42,826 bases of DNA, from assembly GCF_000414115.1 (NCBI RefSeq), contig NZ_AOPZ01000302.1:1-42826 (forward strand), in the 5' to 3' direction. The translations under genes and the position numbers were made by a program. The DNA is from Streptomyces aurantiacus JA 4570. GTDB lineage: Bacteria > Actinomycetota > Actinomycetes > Streptomycetales > Streptomycetaceae. This document shows, piece after piece, positions 1 through 7,925 of this stretch (the first letter of the stretch is position 1; each line of letters starts with the position of its first letter). Below the pieces are notes generated by a model. The model had not been told where the DNA came from and did not search any database. It saw only the letters and a list, made by a program, of their open reading frames with translations.

Positions 1-45
1 GTCGACGGGGCCCCGCACACAGCACGTGTGCGGGGCCCCGTCGAC
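1..45 (-). terminator. Strong hairpin terminator of the nucleotidyltransferase gene
   Basis: A perfect inverted repeat of 20 bp per arm flanks a 5-nt loop (21-25). It lies 35 bp beyond the stop of the minus-strand gene 80-814. There is no U-tract, as is usual in Streptomyces. Confidence 0.8.
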
Positions 46-79
46 GTACGTATGTGTACGAGCTACCTGCCGAGGCCGG

Positions 80-814
80 TCAACGGGCCTGGGCCGCGAG
101 CTCCTTGGCCGCTTCCGTGAGGTCCTTGGCGGTGTCGATGGCGCGCCAGTACGCGCCCTGCGGCAGCGGGAAGCCGGCCAGGCGCTTCTCGCGGGCCAGG
201 CGCGGGAACGTGGTGCGCTCGTGGTCGCCGCGGTCGGGCAGCAGGGCGGTGAAGGACGCCGAGAAGACGTACACGCCCGCGTTGATGAGGTACGGCGACG
301 GCGGCGCCTCGATGAAGTCCGTGATGTGGCCGAAGGCGTCCGTCTCCACGGCGCCCCAGGGGATCCGGGGGCGGGCGAGGGCCAGCGTGGCGGTGGCGTC
401 GCGCTCGGCGTGGAAGGCGGCCATGTCGCGCAGCGAGAAGCGCGTCCAGATGTCGCCGTTGGTCGCGTACCAGGGCTGGTCGGCGTGCGGCAGGTGCGCG
501 GCGGCGTACTTGAGGCCGCCGCCGCGGCCGAGGGGCTCCTTCTCGACGACCGTGGTGACCTTCAGCGGCAGCTCGGAGGAGTCGAGCCACTCCTGGAGCA
601 CCTCGGCGAGGTGGCCGCAGGAGACGACGGCGTCCGTGACGCCCTCGGCGGCGAGCCAGGCGAGCTGGTGGCCGATGATCGGGGTCCCCGTGCCGGGGAT
701 CTCGACCATCGGCTTGGGCCGGTCGTCGGTGTACGGGCGAAGGCGTGAGCCCTGGCCGCCGGCCAGGACGACGGCCTGCGTGGGCCGTACGGGATGGTGG
801 GCACCGGTGGTCAT
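80..814 (-). CDS. Sugar-phosphate nucleotidyltransferase (NTP_transferase family)
   Basis: The 244-aa protein resembles cytosolic enzymes that join a sugar-1-phosphate to an NTP to give an NDP-sugar. Near the N-terminus is the nucleotide-binding signature LAGGQGSRLRPYTDDRPKPM (about residues 17-36), with the G-G-x-G-x-R loop and the lysine of RPKPM. Mid-protein it has the NGD motif (YATNGDIWTR), which normally carries the metal-binding Asp. The length fits a single-domain family member without a hexapeptide acyltransferase tail, so the sugar cannot be predicted. The ATG at 814 is chosen because a -10 hexamer sits 6 nt upstream, implying a leaderless mRNA. The gene is monocistronic, bounded by the hairpin at 1-45. 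Confidence 0.88.
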   Translation of the reverse strand: MTTGAHHPVRPTQAVVLAGGQGSRLRPYTDDRPKPMVEIPGTGTPIIGHQLAWLAAEGVTDAVVSCGHLAEVLQEWLDSSELPLKVTTVVEKEPLGRGGGLKYAAAHLPHADQPWYATNGDIWTRFSLRDMAAFHAERDATATLALARPRIPWGAVETDAFGHITDFIEAPPSPYLINAGVYVFSASFTALLPDRGDHERTTFPRLAREKRLAGFPLPQGAYWRAIDTAKDLTEAAKELAAQAR

Positions 815-820
815 GACGGC

Positions 821-826
821 ACCCTA
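821..826 (-). promoter_or_regulatory. -10 hexamer TAGGGT for a leaderless nucleotidyltransferase transcript
   Basis: On the minus strand TAGGGT is followed by 6 nt (gccgtc) and then the ATG at 814. No Shine-Dalgarno sequence is present. Confidence 0.65.
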
Positions 827-909
827 CGCGGCGGACGGGGCGGGCTTCAGCGCCGCCCCGGCCCCTGCCGGGCCCCTACCGGCCCTTGCCCCGCGCCGGC
901 TCCTTTCTC

Positions 910-942
910 GGCGTGGCCGTCCCGGGTGGGCTCGGCCACGCC
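910..942 (-). terminator. Hairpin downstream of the small secreted protein
   Basis: Ten-base-pair arms (910-919 and 933-942) flank a 13-nt loop, just past the stop at 947. Confidence 0.55.
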
Positions 943-946
943 CGGA

Positions 947-1405
947 TCAGCCGTTCTGGTGGGCGGCCACGCCCGAGGCGAAGGCCGTGTCGCAGACCGG
1001 GCGCGCATAGGACTGGGCGCGGGTCGGGCCGTACGCCCGGACGGCGGCGCGGCCGAGGGCGCGGGCGATGGACACGCAGTGCTTGGCGAGCGACGGGTGC
1101 CGGTCGACCTCCTGCTGGAGATGCGTGAGGGCGGCGCCCGGGTTCTCCTCCTGGAGTTCCAGGAGCAGCCGGTCGCGCAGGATGTCCTGCGGGGCGCGGG
1201 ACTTGGCCGGTGCGGACAGGTCGCCCGCGGACGCGGTCAGGACCGAATCCGAGGGGTTTCCGGACCAGTTGACCCGAGTGACCGCGAGCGTGCCGGACAG
1301 CACCAGGACGACGGGCAGGACGAGGGCGAGCGTGCGCCCGATGCGGCGGCCGGGGCCGCGGTGGCCCCGGCGCGACTTCTGGGTGTGGTTGGCGGAGTGC
1401 GTCAC
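947..1405 (-). CDS. Small membrane-anchored or secreted protein of unknown function
   Basis: The 152-aa protein starts with a very basic segment (KSRRGHRGPGRR) followed by one hydrophobic helix (about residues 25-42, LALVLPVVLVLSGTLAV). This looks like an uncleaved signal anchor or a signal peptide. The exported part has a helical region (DILRDRLLLELQEENPGAALTHLQQEV) and a C-terminal half with two cysteines (HCVSIARAL... and PVCDTAF) that could form a disulfide. I do not recognise a named family; such short proteins are common in Streptomyces. The GTG at 1405 is favoured because TACTCT lies 7 nt upstream. Confidence 0.7.
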   Translation of the reverse strand: MTHSANHTQKSRRGHRGPGRRIGRTLALVLPVVLVLSGTLAVTRVNWSGNPSDSVLTASAGDLSAPAKSRAPQDILRDRLLLELQEENPGAALTHLQQEVDRHPSLAKHCVSIARALGRAAVRAYGPTRAQSYARPVCDTAFASGVAAHQNG

Positions 1406-1412
1406 GCGAGTG

Positions 1413-1418
1413 AGAGTA
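1413..1418 (-). promoter_or_regulatory. -10 hexamer TACTCT, leaderless start
   Basis: The hexamer is separated by 7 nt from the GTG at 1405. The palindrome at 1447-1464 lies just upstream of where the -35 would be. Confidence 0.6.
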
Positions 1419-1446
1419 GCGCCAGGTGATGATTTGGCGACATTTA

Positions 1447-1464
1447 GTCACCCGGTCGGGTGAC
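1447..1464. promoter_or_regulatory. 18-bp perfect palindrome, possible operator
   Basis: GTCACCCG-GT-CGGGTGAC is perfectly symmetric. It is 42-59 bp upstream of the leaderless start of the gene at 947-1405, a typical activator position. I do not recognise the binding protein. Confidence 0.4.
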
Positions 1465-1584
1465 CAGGAAAGTTGTTTGGCTGTTTGCGCGTTGACGTAC
1501 GCAGATCGAAATGACGGATGTGCCGGGGTATTTGTCGACACGGTCTTGGGCGGCGCGGGCCGCGTCCCGAGTTCTCGGCGCACG

Positions 1585-1620
1585 CCCAAGGGCCCCGCAC
1601 CGGGGTGCGGGGCCCTTGGG
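1585..1620 (-). terminator. msiK terminator
   Basis: Seventeen-base-pair arms (1585-1601 and 1604-1620) with a minimal loop lie just past the msiK stop at 1649. Confidence 0.8.
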
Positions 1621-1648
1621 GCGTACGGAAGAAGCCGGTGTCCGGCGG

Positions 1649-2785
<1,137 letters not shown>

Positions 2786-2838
2786 GGTGAATGGGCCCCC
2801 TTCACCGGCAGGAACGTGCCGGACGATCCGAGTAAAGG

Positions 2839-2854
2839 ATGGGTCTAGTCCACG
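2839..2854. promoter_or_regulatory. dre-like (DasR) box upstream of msiK
   Basis: ATGGGTCTAGTCCACG matches 12 of 16 positions of the dre consensus AGTGGTCTAGACCACT as I recall it. Its core GGTCTAGTCCAC is identical to the site upstream of nagK at 24727-24738. It lies about 55 bp upstream of the msiK start. Confidence 0.55.
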
Positions 2855-2968
2855 TGGGTGAACTGCCCGTGACCGTACCCCGCAGGTCGTTGGTCTGTCA
2901 GTAGCCGAGGCGTCATCACCTTCCTCACCTTCGAGGAAATTTTCGACAGGGGGACCGGTCGTGTTGGT

Positions 2969-2974
2969 TACACT
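2969..2974 (+). promoter_or_regulatory. Probable -10 of the tRNA-Thr promoter
   Basis: TACACT lies 34 bp before the tRNA 5' end. A weak TCGACA (2943-2948) upstream has a 20-bp spacer, longer than ideal. Confidence 0.35.
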
Positions 2975-3007
2975 TCACGGGCACGCCCCGCCGCCGGGCC
3001 CGTGCGC

Positions 3008-3081
3008 GCCTCCTTAGCTCAGTTGGTCAGAGCGCCGCTCTTGTAAAGCGAAGGTCGTCGGTTCGAATCCGACAGGGGGCT
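3008..3081 (+). tRNA. tRNA-Thr (anticodon UGU)
   Basis: The cloverleaf can be drawn by hand. Acceptor strands GCCTCCT (3008-3014) and AGGGGGC (3074-3080) pair with one G-U. The D-arm is GCTCAGTTGGTCAGAGC, the anticodon loop CTTGTAA carries TGT, and the T-arm contains GTTCGAATCC. The discriminator is U, as is common for tRNA-Thr. CCA is not encoded. Confidence 0.95.
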
Positions 3082-3089
3082 CCGGACGA

Positions 3090-3128
3090 CGAAGGCCCGG
3101 GACACCGAAGAGGTGTCCCGGGCCTTCG
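3090..3128. terminator. Bidirectional terminator between tRNA-Thr and the ECF41 gene
   Basis: Perfect 17-bp arms (3090-3106 and 3112-3128) flank a 5-nt loop. It serves the tRNA on the plus strand and the convergent sigma gene on the minus strand. Confidence 0.85.
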
Positions 3129-3163
3129 CGTTTCGGGCTCCGGCGTTTCGGATCTTCAGCGCG

Positions 3164-4162
3164 TCAGCAGCCCGTCGTCCACGGGCGGAGCTTCTCCGGG
3201 TTCCGTACCGCCCAGAGGCGCGTGATGTGGCCGTCCGCGAAGTCGAACGCGAGCACCGCGACGGTGACGCCGTCCTGCTGGATCACCAGGCCGGGCTGGC
3301 CGTTGACCGTGCGTTCCAGGAGGGTCTGGCCGGTGAGCTTGTCGGCGAGGCCGACCAGGTAGTGCGCGATCTCCTCGCCGCCTGCGATGGGGTGCGGCGC
3401 GGCGGCGGCCAGGCCGCCGCCGTCGGCCAGTGCCGAGGCGTCCGGGTCGAGGAGGCCGATGAGGGCGCCGATGTCCTTGGCCTCCCAGGCCCGCTTGAAG
3501 TCCCTGACGAGATCGGCGCGCCGGGCCGCCGGAGTCGGCGCGGCCGCCGGCGCGGGCGAGGTGCGCATGCGGCGACGGGCCGAGGAGGCCAGCTGGCGGC
3601 ACGCCGCCGGGGTCCGGCCGACGATGTCGGCCACTTCGGCGAAGGAGTAGCGGAAGACGTCGTGCAGGATGAACGCGACGCGTTCGGCCGGGGTCATCGA
3701 GTCGAGCACGACGAGGAAGGCCATGTTGACCGACTCGTCGAGGGTGACGCGGTCCGCCGGGTCGACCGGGTCGGCCGTCCTGCCGCCGAACCCGCCGTCC
3801 ATCCACTCCGTGCGATCGGGCAGCGGCTCCGGGATCCACTCGCCCACATAGCTCTCGCGCCGGACCCGCGCCGAGCGGAGCTGGTCGAGGCAGATGCGGC
3901 CCGCGACCCGCGTCAGCCAGGCCCCCGGGGAATCGATCGCCTCCTGCTGCCGCGGGGTCATGGCGTACCAGCGGACGTACGCCTCCTGCACGACGTCCTC
4001 GGCGTCGGCCAGCGAGCCGAGGAGCCGGTACGCGAGGTTGATCAGGTGGCGGCGTTCGCTCCGGACGGCGTCCAGGCCGGGGTCGGCGCCCAGGTCCGGA
4101 TCGGCGTTCACGCCCGGTGCGGGTCCGTTGTCCACCGGTTCGGGCGGGTTCGGGTGGTTCAT
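3164..4162 (-). CDS. ECF41-type RNA polymerase sigma factor with C-terminal SnoaL-like domain
   Basis: The 332-aa protein has sigma region 2 (about residues 36-101, LAYRLLGSLADAEDVVQEAY) and region 4 (about 148-199, MTPAERVAFILHDVFRYSFAEVADI). These are followed by a C-terminal SnoaL-like domain (about 215-325). The three hallmarks of the ECF41 group are visible: WIPEP (109-113) in the linker, DGGG (247-250), and NPEKL (321-325). In ECF41 factors this extension takes the place of a separate anti-sigma factor, tuning activity within the same protein. The gene is divergent from an AhpD-like gene, the diagnostic ECF41 partnership. Both appear to be driven from the inverted repeat at 4200-4272. 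The signal it senses is unknown. Confidence 0.92.
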   Translation of the reverse strand: MNHPNPPEPVDNGPAPGVNADPDLGADPGLDAVRSERRHLINLAYRLLGSLADAEDVVQEAYVRWYAMTPRQQEAIDSPGAWLTRVAGRICLDQLRSARVRRESYVGEWIPEPLPDRTEWMDGGFGGRTADPVDPADRVTLDESVNMAFLVVLDSMTPAERVAFILHDVFRYSFAEVADIVGRTPAACRQLASSARRRMRTSPAPAAAPTPAARRADLVRDFKRAWEAKDIGALIGLLDPDASALADGGGLAAAAPHPIAGGEEIAHYLVGLADKLTGQTLLERTVNGQPGLVIQQDGVTVAVLAFDFADGHITRLWAVRNPEKLRPWTTGC

Positions 4163-4199
4163 GGTGTCGGCGCTCCCTTGGCTGCGTCTGCCGTCACTC

Positions 4200-4272
4200 G
4201 TACGACGAGACAGCCCGCCGAAATGTGAGGTCGGCGCGTCACCTCACATTCCGGAGGGCTGTCTCGTCGTAC
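4200..4272. promoter_or_regulatory. Inverted repeat carrying two divergent ECF41-type promoters
   Basis: Arms 4200-4231 and 4241-4272 are complementary apart from two positions, with a 9-bp centre. Each arm reads outward as CCTCACA-N16-CGTC, close to the ECF41 consensus TGTCACA-N16/17-CGTC that I recall. Plus strand: -35 at 4242-4248 and -10 at 4265-4268, 49 bp before the ATG at 4318. Minus strand: -35 at 4224-4230 and -10 at 4204-4207, 41 bp before the sigma start. This implies autoregulation and co-expression. Confidence 0.75.
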
Positions 4273-4317
4273 CGGGTGGGGCGCACACGCGGCCCGTCCC
4301 GAGAAGAGGAGATCACC

Positions 4318-4791
4318 ATGGACACCCGGCTCGACTTCATCACCAACCCGGTCTCGGGCAAGTCCCTGAAGCACCTGGTCGCTGCGGGCAAGGCGGTCGC
4401 GGAGTCGACGCTGTCGCCCACGACGAGGGAACTCGTCCTGCTCCGCGTCAGCCAGATCAACGGCTGCGGCTTCTGCGTCGACATGCACACCAAGGACGCC
4501 GCCGCGGCCGGGGAGAGCCAGGTGCGCCTCAACCTGGTCGCGGTCTGGCGCGAGGCCACCGTGTTCACCGACGCCGAGCGCGCCGCCCTGGAGCTGGCCG
4601 AGCAGGGCACCCGCATCGCCGACGCGGCCGGCGGCGTCACCGACGAGGCATGGGCGAACGCCGCCAAGCACTACGACGAGGAGGAGCTCGGCGCCCTGCT
4701 GACGTCCATCGCCGTCATCAACGCCTTCAACCGTCTGAACGTCATCACGGCGCGGCCCGCGGGCGACTACCAGCCCGGCCAGTTCGGCTGA
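4318..4791 (+). CDS. AhpD-like carboxymuconolactone-decarboxylase-family protein (ECF41 partner)
   Basis: The 157-aa cytosolic alpha-helical protein has the AhpD-type redox motif N-G-C-x-x-C-x-x-x-H, seen as INGCGFCVDMHTKDA (about residues 48-62). AhpD-like proteins use this Cys pair and His for peroxidase or disulfide chemistry; the substrate of ECF41-linked members is not known. GAGGAG lies 9 nt before the ATG at 4318. The mirrored promoter shared with the sigma gene makes this the sigma factor's most likely direct target. It is followed by a hairpin (4808-4835). Confidence 0.9.
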   Translation: MDTRLDFITNPVSGKSLKHLVAAGKAVAESTLSPTTRELVLLRVSQINGCGFCVDMHTKDAAAAGESQVRLNLVAVWREATVFTDAERAALELAEQGTRIADAAGGVTDEAWANAAKHYDEEELGALLTSIAVINAFNRLNVITARPAGDYQPGQFG

Positions 4792-4807
4792 CCTGTGGCT
4801 CCGCGGT

Positions 4808-4835
4808 GGCCGGGCGCCCGCCCCGGCGCCCGGCC
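4808..4835 (+). terminator. Terminator after the AhpD-like gene
   Basis: Eleven-base-pair arms (4808-4818 and 4825-4835) flank a 6-nt loop, 17 nt past the stop at 4791. Confidence 0.65.
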
Positions 4836-4905
4836 TCCGCCCGGGGCCGTTCCCGTCCGTCCCGTCCGTTCCCGTCAGCCCTTCCACCCCCAGGAGTGGC
4901 CCAGC

Positions 4906-5437
4906 ATGTCCACCATCAGCAAGCTCAGTGAGCTGACCGGCGACTACGTCTTCGACGCCGCCCGCACCCGGATCGCCTTCGTCGCCCGGCACACGATGTC
5001 CACCCGGGTGCGCGGGCGGTTCGAGGTGTTCACGGGCGGCGCGTACCTGGACGGTGACCGCCCGTCGGAGTCCGGCGTATGGCTCACGATCCAGGCGAAC
5101 AGCGTCCAGACCCGCAACCGGCAGCGGGACAAGCTGCTGCGCGGCAAGTTCCTGGAGGCGGGCAAGTATCCGACCCTCACCTTCACCTCGACCGCGGTGG
5201 CGCAGCTCGACGAGACCCACTACAAGGTCTCCGGTGACCTCGTCGTGCGCGGGGTCGCCCGCTCGGTGCCTGACCGGCGGCGGGACCGACGCGCACGGTG
5301 ACGCGCACGTCGGCTTCACGGGCAGCGTCACGATCGACCGCATGGACTGGGGCGTGAACTGGAACGCCGGCACCTCGGCCATGATCAGCCCGAAGGTGAC
5401 GCTGGAGTTCGACGTCGCCGCGATCCGGGAGTCCTGA
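4906..5437 (+). pseudogene. Frameshifted YceI-family protein gene
   Basis: YceI proteins are lipocalin-like beta-barrels that bind polyisoprenoids. From the ATG at 4906 (preceded by caggag) the reading gives a normal YceI N-terminus: GDYVFDAARTRIAFVARH, then RNRQRDKLLRGKFLEAGKYP and YKVSGDLVVRGVARSV. The frame then changes near 5267-5272. It runs into an unrelated arginine-rich tail ending at 5301. The expected C-terminus continues in the +1 frame: LTGGGTDAHGDAHVGFTG, VTIDRMDWGVNWNAG, ending at 5437. The residues T-V-D normally joining the halves are missing, so loss of about 8 nt would explain it. Either the gene is broken or the sequence has a local error. Confidence 0.8.
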
Positions 5438-5498
5438 GTCCCGGGCGCTGAGCCCTCAGTTTTCCGGGCCCTGGGCTCTCGGTTCTCCGGGCCCTGGC

Positions 5499-6899
5499 TC
5501 AGGCACGCCCCGACAGCCGGTCCGCAAGGCGCGCCCGCCTCGGCGCCTCGGCCGTGTGGGACGTCAGCTCCTTGCGGTCCGCCGCGCGGTACGTGGCGTA
5601 CATCCCGTGCACCCCGAGCCACCGCAGCGGCTCCGGCTCCCACTTGCGGACCCGGTGGTTCACCCAGGGCAGGGCGGTGAGGTCGGTGGAGCCGGCCTGG
5701 CCGGAGTCCCGCTGGACCAGGTCGCGCAGGGTGCGGGCGGCGAGGTTGGCGGTGGCGACGCCCGAGCCGACATAGCCGCCCGCCCAGCCGAGGCCCGTCG
5801 CGCGGTCCAGGGTGACCGTGGCGCACCAGTCGCGCGGCACGCCCAGGACGCCCGACCAGGCGTGGTCGATCCGGACGCCGGTGAGCTGCGGGAAGAACCG
5901 GACCAGGATCTCGCGCAGCGCCTCGACGGTGGCCGCCTGCGTACGCCCGTCGTTGTCCGTCCTGGAGCCGAAGCGGTACGGCATCCCGCGGCCGCCGAGC
6001 GCGATGCGGTCGTCGGCGGTCCGCTGCGCGTACATGTACGCGTGCGCCATGTCGCCGAGCGTCTCGCGGCCCGCCCAGCCGATGGTGTCCCAGGCGTCGG
6101 CGGGCAGCGGGGCGGTGGCGATCATCGAGGAGTTCATCGGCAGCCAGGTGCGGCGCTGGCCCTTGAGCGCGGCCGTGAAGCCCTCCGTGCAGCGCAGCAC
6201 GTAGGGGGCGCGGACCGTGCCGTACGGAGTGACGGCGTGCTTGGGCTTGATCTCCGTGACCGGCGTCGACTCGTGGATCGTGACGCCGAGCGCTGCCACG
6301 GCCGCCGCCAGGCCCTTCACGAGCTTCACCGGGTGCAGCCGGGCGCCGTGCGGGGTCCAGGACGAGCCGACGGCCCCGGCGACGCGGATCCGCTCGGCGG
6401 TCTCGCGGGCGCCGTGCAGCGTCCGGTCGCTCTCGCCGTACGAGAGTTCCGCCGCGTGAAAGTCCTTCAGGCGGGCCAACTGGGCGGGGGTGTAGGCGAC
6501 TTCGAGGACGCCGCCGTGGTGGATGTCGGCGTCGATGCCCTCTTCGCCGGCGGCCCGGATCACCTCGTCGACGGTGGCGTTCATGGCCTGCTGGAGGCGG
6601 ACGGCGGCCTCGTGGCCGTGCAGGCGGGCGTAGCGGTCGCGGCCCGCGATGCCGTTGTAGAGCCAGCCGCCGTTGCGGCCCGAGGCGCCGTAGCCGCAGA
6701 ACTTCTGCTCCAGGACCGTGATGCGCAGGAAGGGCGCGGCCTTCTTCAGGTAGTACGCGGTCCACAGGCCCGTGTAGCCGCCGCCGACCACGCAGACGTC
6801 GGCCGTCGTGTCGCCGGGGAGGGGTTCGCGGGCGGTGGGGAGGCCGTCGTCGGCGTACCAGTGGGAGATGCCGCCGTTCACGGTGTTCGTGCTGCTCAT
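5499..6899 (-). CDS. FAD-dependent amine oxidase-like oxidoreductase (DAO / PuuB-like)
   Basis: The 466-aa flavoprotein has an N-terminal dinucleotide fold (DVCVVGGGYTGLWTAYYLKK, about residues 34-53) with a terminal acidic ELEQ-like strand (ITVLEQ). It also has the FAD contact GASGRNGGWLYNG and a C-terminal GWAGGYVGSGVATANLAART flavin-closing motif. The overall pattern is that of the DAO family near gamma-glutamylputrescine oxidase PuuB, which oxidises amines with release of H2O2. The true substrate is not evident. An open frame runs antisense far upstream of this start; I choose the ATG at 6899 because the family's N-terminal motif SHWYADDG follows directly. It is divergent from the DsbA-like gene with only 58 bp between them. 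Confidence 0.88.
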   Translation of the reverse strand: MSSTNTVNGGISHWYADDGLPTAREPLPGDTTADVCVVGGGYTGLWTAYYLKKAAPFLRITVLEQKFCGYGASGRNGGWLYNGIAGRDRYARLHGHEAAVRLQQAMNATVDEVIRAAGEEGIDADIHHGGVLEVAYTPAQLARLKDFHAAELSYGESDRTLHGARETAERIRVAGAVGSSWTPHGARLHPVKLVKGLAAAVAALGVTIHESTPVTEIKPKHAVTPYGTVRAPYVLRCTEGFTAALKGQRRTWLPMNSSMIATAPLPADAWDTIGWAGRETLGDMAHAYMYAQRTADDRIALGGRGMPYRFGSRTDNDGRTQAATVEALREILVRFFPQLTGVRIDHAWSGVLGVPRDWCATVTLDRATGLGWAGGYVGSGVATANLAARTLRDLVQRDSGQAGSTDLTALPWVNHRVRKWEPEPLRWLGVHGMYATYRAADRKELTSHTAEAPRRARLADRLSGRA

Positions 6900-6957
6900 G
6901 GGGCGGGAGGTTACGCTTTCGGGACCGCTTTTCGGGACCCTTTCGGGAGGACTGTTC

Positions 6958-7794
6958 ATGGCCGTACGCAAGGCCGGGCGCGTGGTCGCGTCGGTGGCCG
7001 CCGTGGCGCTGCTGGGCGTCGCCGTCGCCGCGTGTGACTCGGACGACTCCGACGACGGCAAGGGGGCGAGCCGCAAGGTGACGGAGTCCCGGGGCTCGGA
7101 GGGGCGGCTGGAGTCGGACTCCCCGTCCGAGGGCGCCGCGTCCGAGGGGTCCGCCTCCGAAGGGGCCACGCCCTCAGCCTCCCCGGAGGCCGTCCCGGAG
7201 GCGAAGGTCCCGCCGGTCTCCGCCGGGCAGTTGGCCAAGGTGCCCGCCGCGGTGAAGGGCGGGGTGATCACGGTCGGCAAGCCGTCCGCCAAGCACACCG
7301 TCAAGGTGTACGAGGACCCGCGCTGCCCGTTCTGCAAGAAGTTCGAGGAGGGCGGCGCGCAGGCGCTGGTGGGGCCGCTGTCCGCCGGTGACGTGAAGGT
7401 CGAGTACACGATCGCCTCGTTCCTCGACAAGAACTTCGGCGGCAGCGGCTCGGTGAACGCCGCGAACGCCCTGCGGGCCGCCGTGGAGGCGGGCAAGTTC
7501 CCGCAGTTCCACTCCGCGGTCTTCACCAACCAGCCGGAGGAGAGCGAGGACGCGTTCACGCCCGCCTTCCTGCTGAAGATCGCCGACACGGTCGGCCTGC
7601 GCGACGCCGCCTTCAAGAAGGCGGTGAACAACGGCACGTACAAGAGCTGGGTCGGCACCGCCATGGAGGCGTTCGGGAAGGACGGCATCAGCGGGACGCC
7701 GACCGTCGTCGTCGACGGGGAGAAGGCGCCCTCCGAATCGCTGTACAGCGAGGGTGACTTCAAGAAGGTCCTGAAGGACGCCGGGATTTCCTGA
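6958..7794 (+). CDS. DsbA-like thioredoxin-fold lipoprotein
   Basis: The 278-aa exported protein has a lipoprotein signal peptide (lipobox VAAC, Cys26). A low-complexity Ser/Glu-rich linker of about 70 residues follows, then a DsbA/thioredoxin_4 domain. The active site CPFC (residues 123-126, in YEDPRCPFCKKFEE) and the cis-proline loop ISGTPTVVV are both present. It probably forms or isomerises disulfides in exported proteins from the outer face of the membrane. GGGAGG precedes the ATG at 6958. A hairpin at 7859-7879 follows. Confidence 0.9.
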   Translation: MAVRKAGRVVASVAAVALLGVAVAACDSDDSDDGKGASRKVTESRGSEGRLESDSPSEGAASEGSASEGATPSASPEAVPEAKVPPVSAGQLAKVPAAVKGGVITVGKPSAKHTVKVYEDPRCPFCKKFEEGGAQALVGPLSAGDVKVEYTIASFLDKNFGGSGSVNAANALRAAVEAGKFPQFHSAVFTNQPEESEDAFTPAFLLKIADTVGLRDAAFKKAVNNGTYKSWVGTAMEAFGKDGISGTPTVVVDGEKAPSESLYSEGDFKKVLKDAGIS

Positions 7795-7858
7795 AGCGGT
7801 GGCCTGTCCGGCCCAGGGTGACCTGTCCGGCATGAGCGGTGTCCGACATAAGTGGTGT

Positions 7859-7879
7859 CCGGAACCTTGTGGGTTCCGG
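7859..7879 (+). terminator. Hairpin after the DsbA-like gene
   Basis: Eight-base-pair arms (7859-7866 and 7872-7879) flank a 5-nt loop. It lies in a short spacer rich in repeats of TGTCCG. Confidence 0.55.
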
Positions 7880-7912
7880 GATAAATCGCATGTGGTGGCG
7901 GGGGCGCCTGAG

Positions 7913-7918
7913 TAGCGT
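7913..7918 (+). promoter_or_regulatory. -10 hexamer TAGCGT, leaderless start
   Basis: The hexamer is followed by 7 nt and the GTG at 7926. No ribosome binding site is seen. Confidence 0.6.
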
Positions 7919-7925
7919 CACCCGC

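Noticed and set aside
1..45. The perfect 20-bp inverted repeat as a mobile-element end
   Set aside because: It sits directly behind a gene's stop codon with a 5-nt loop, and no transposase or target duplication is seen.
7801..7880. Repeated TGTCCGG units as a CRISPR-like array
   Set aside because: The units are short, irregularly spaced and without spacers; a simple hairpin explains the end.
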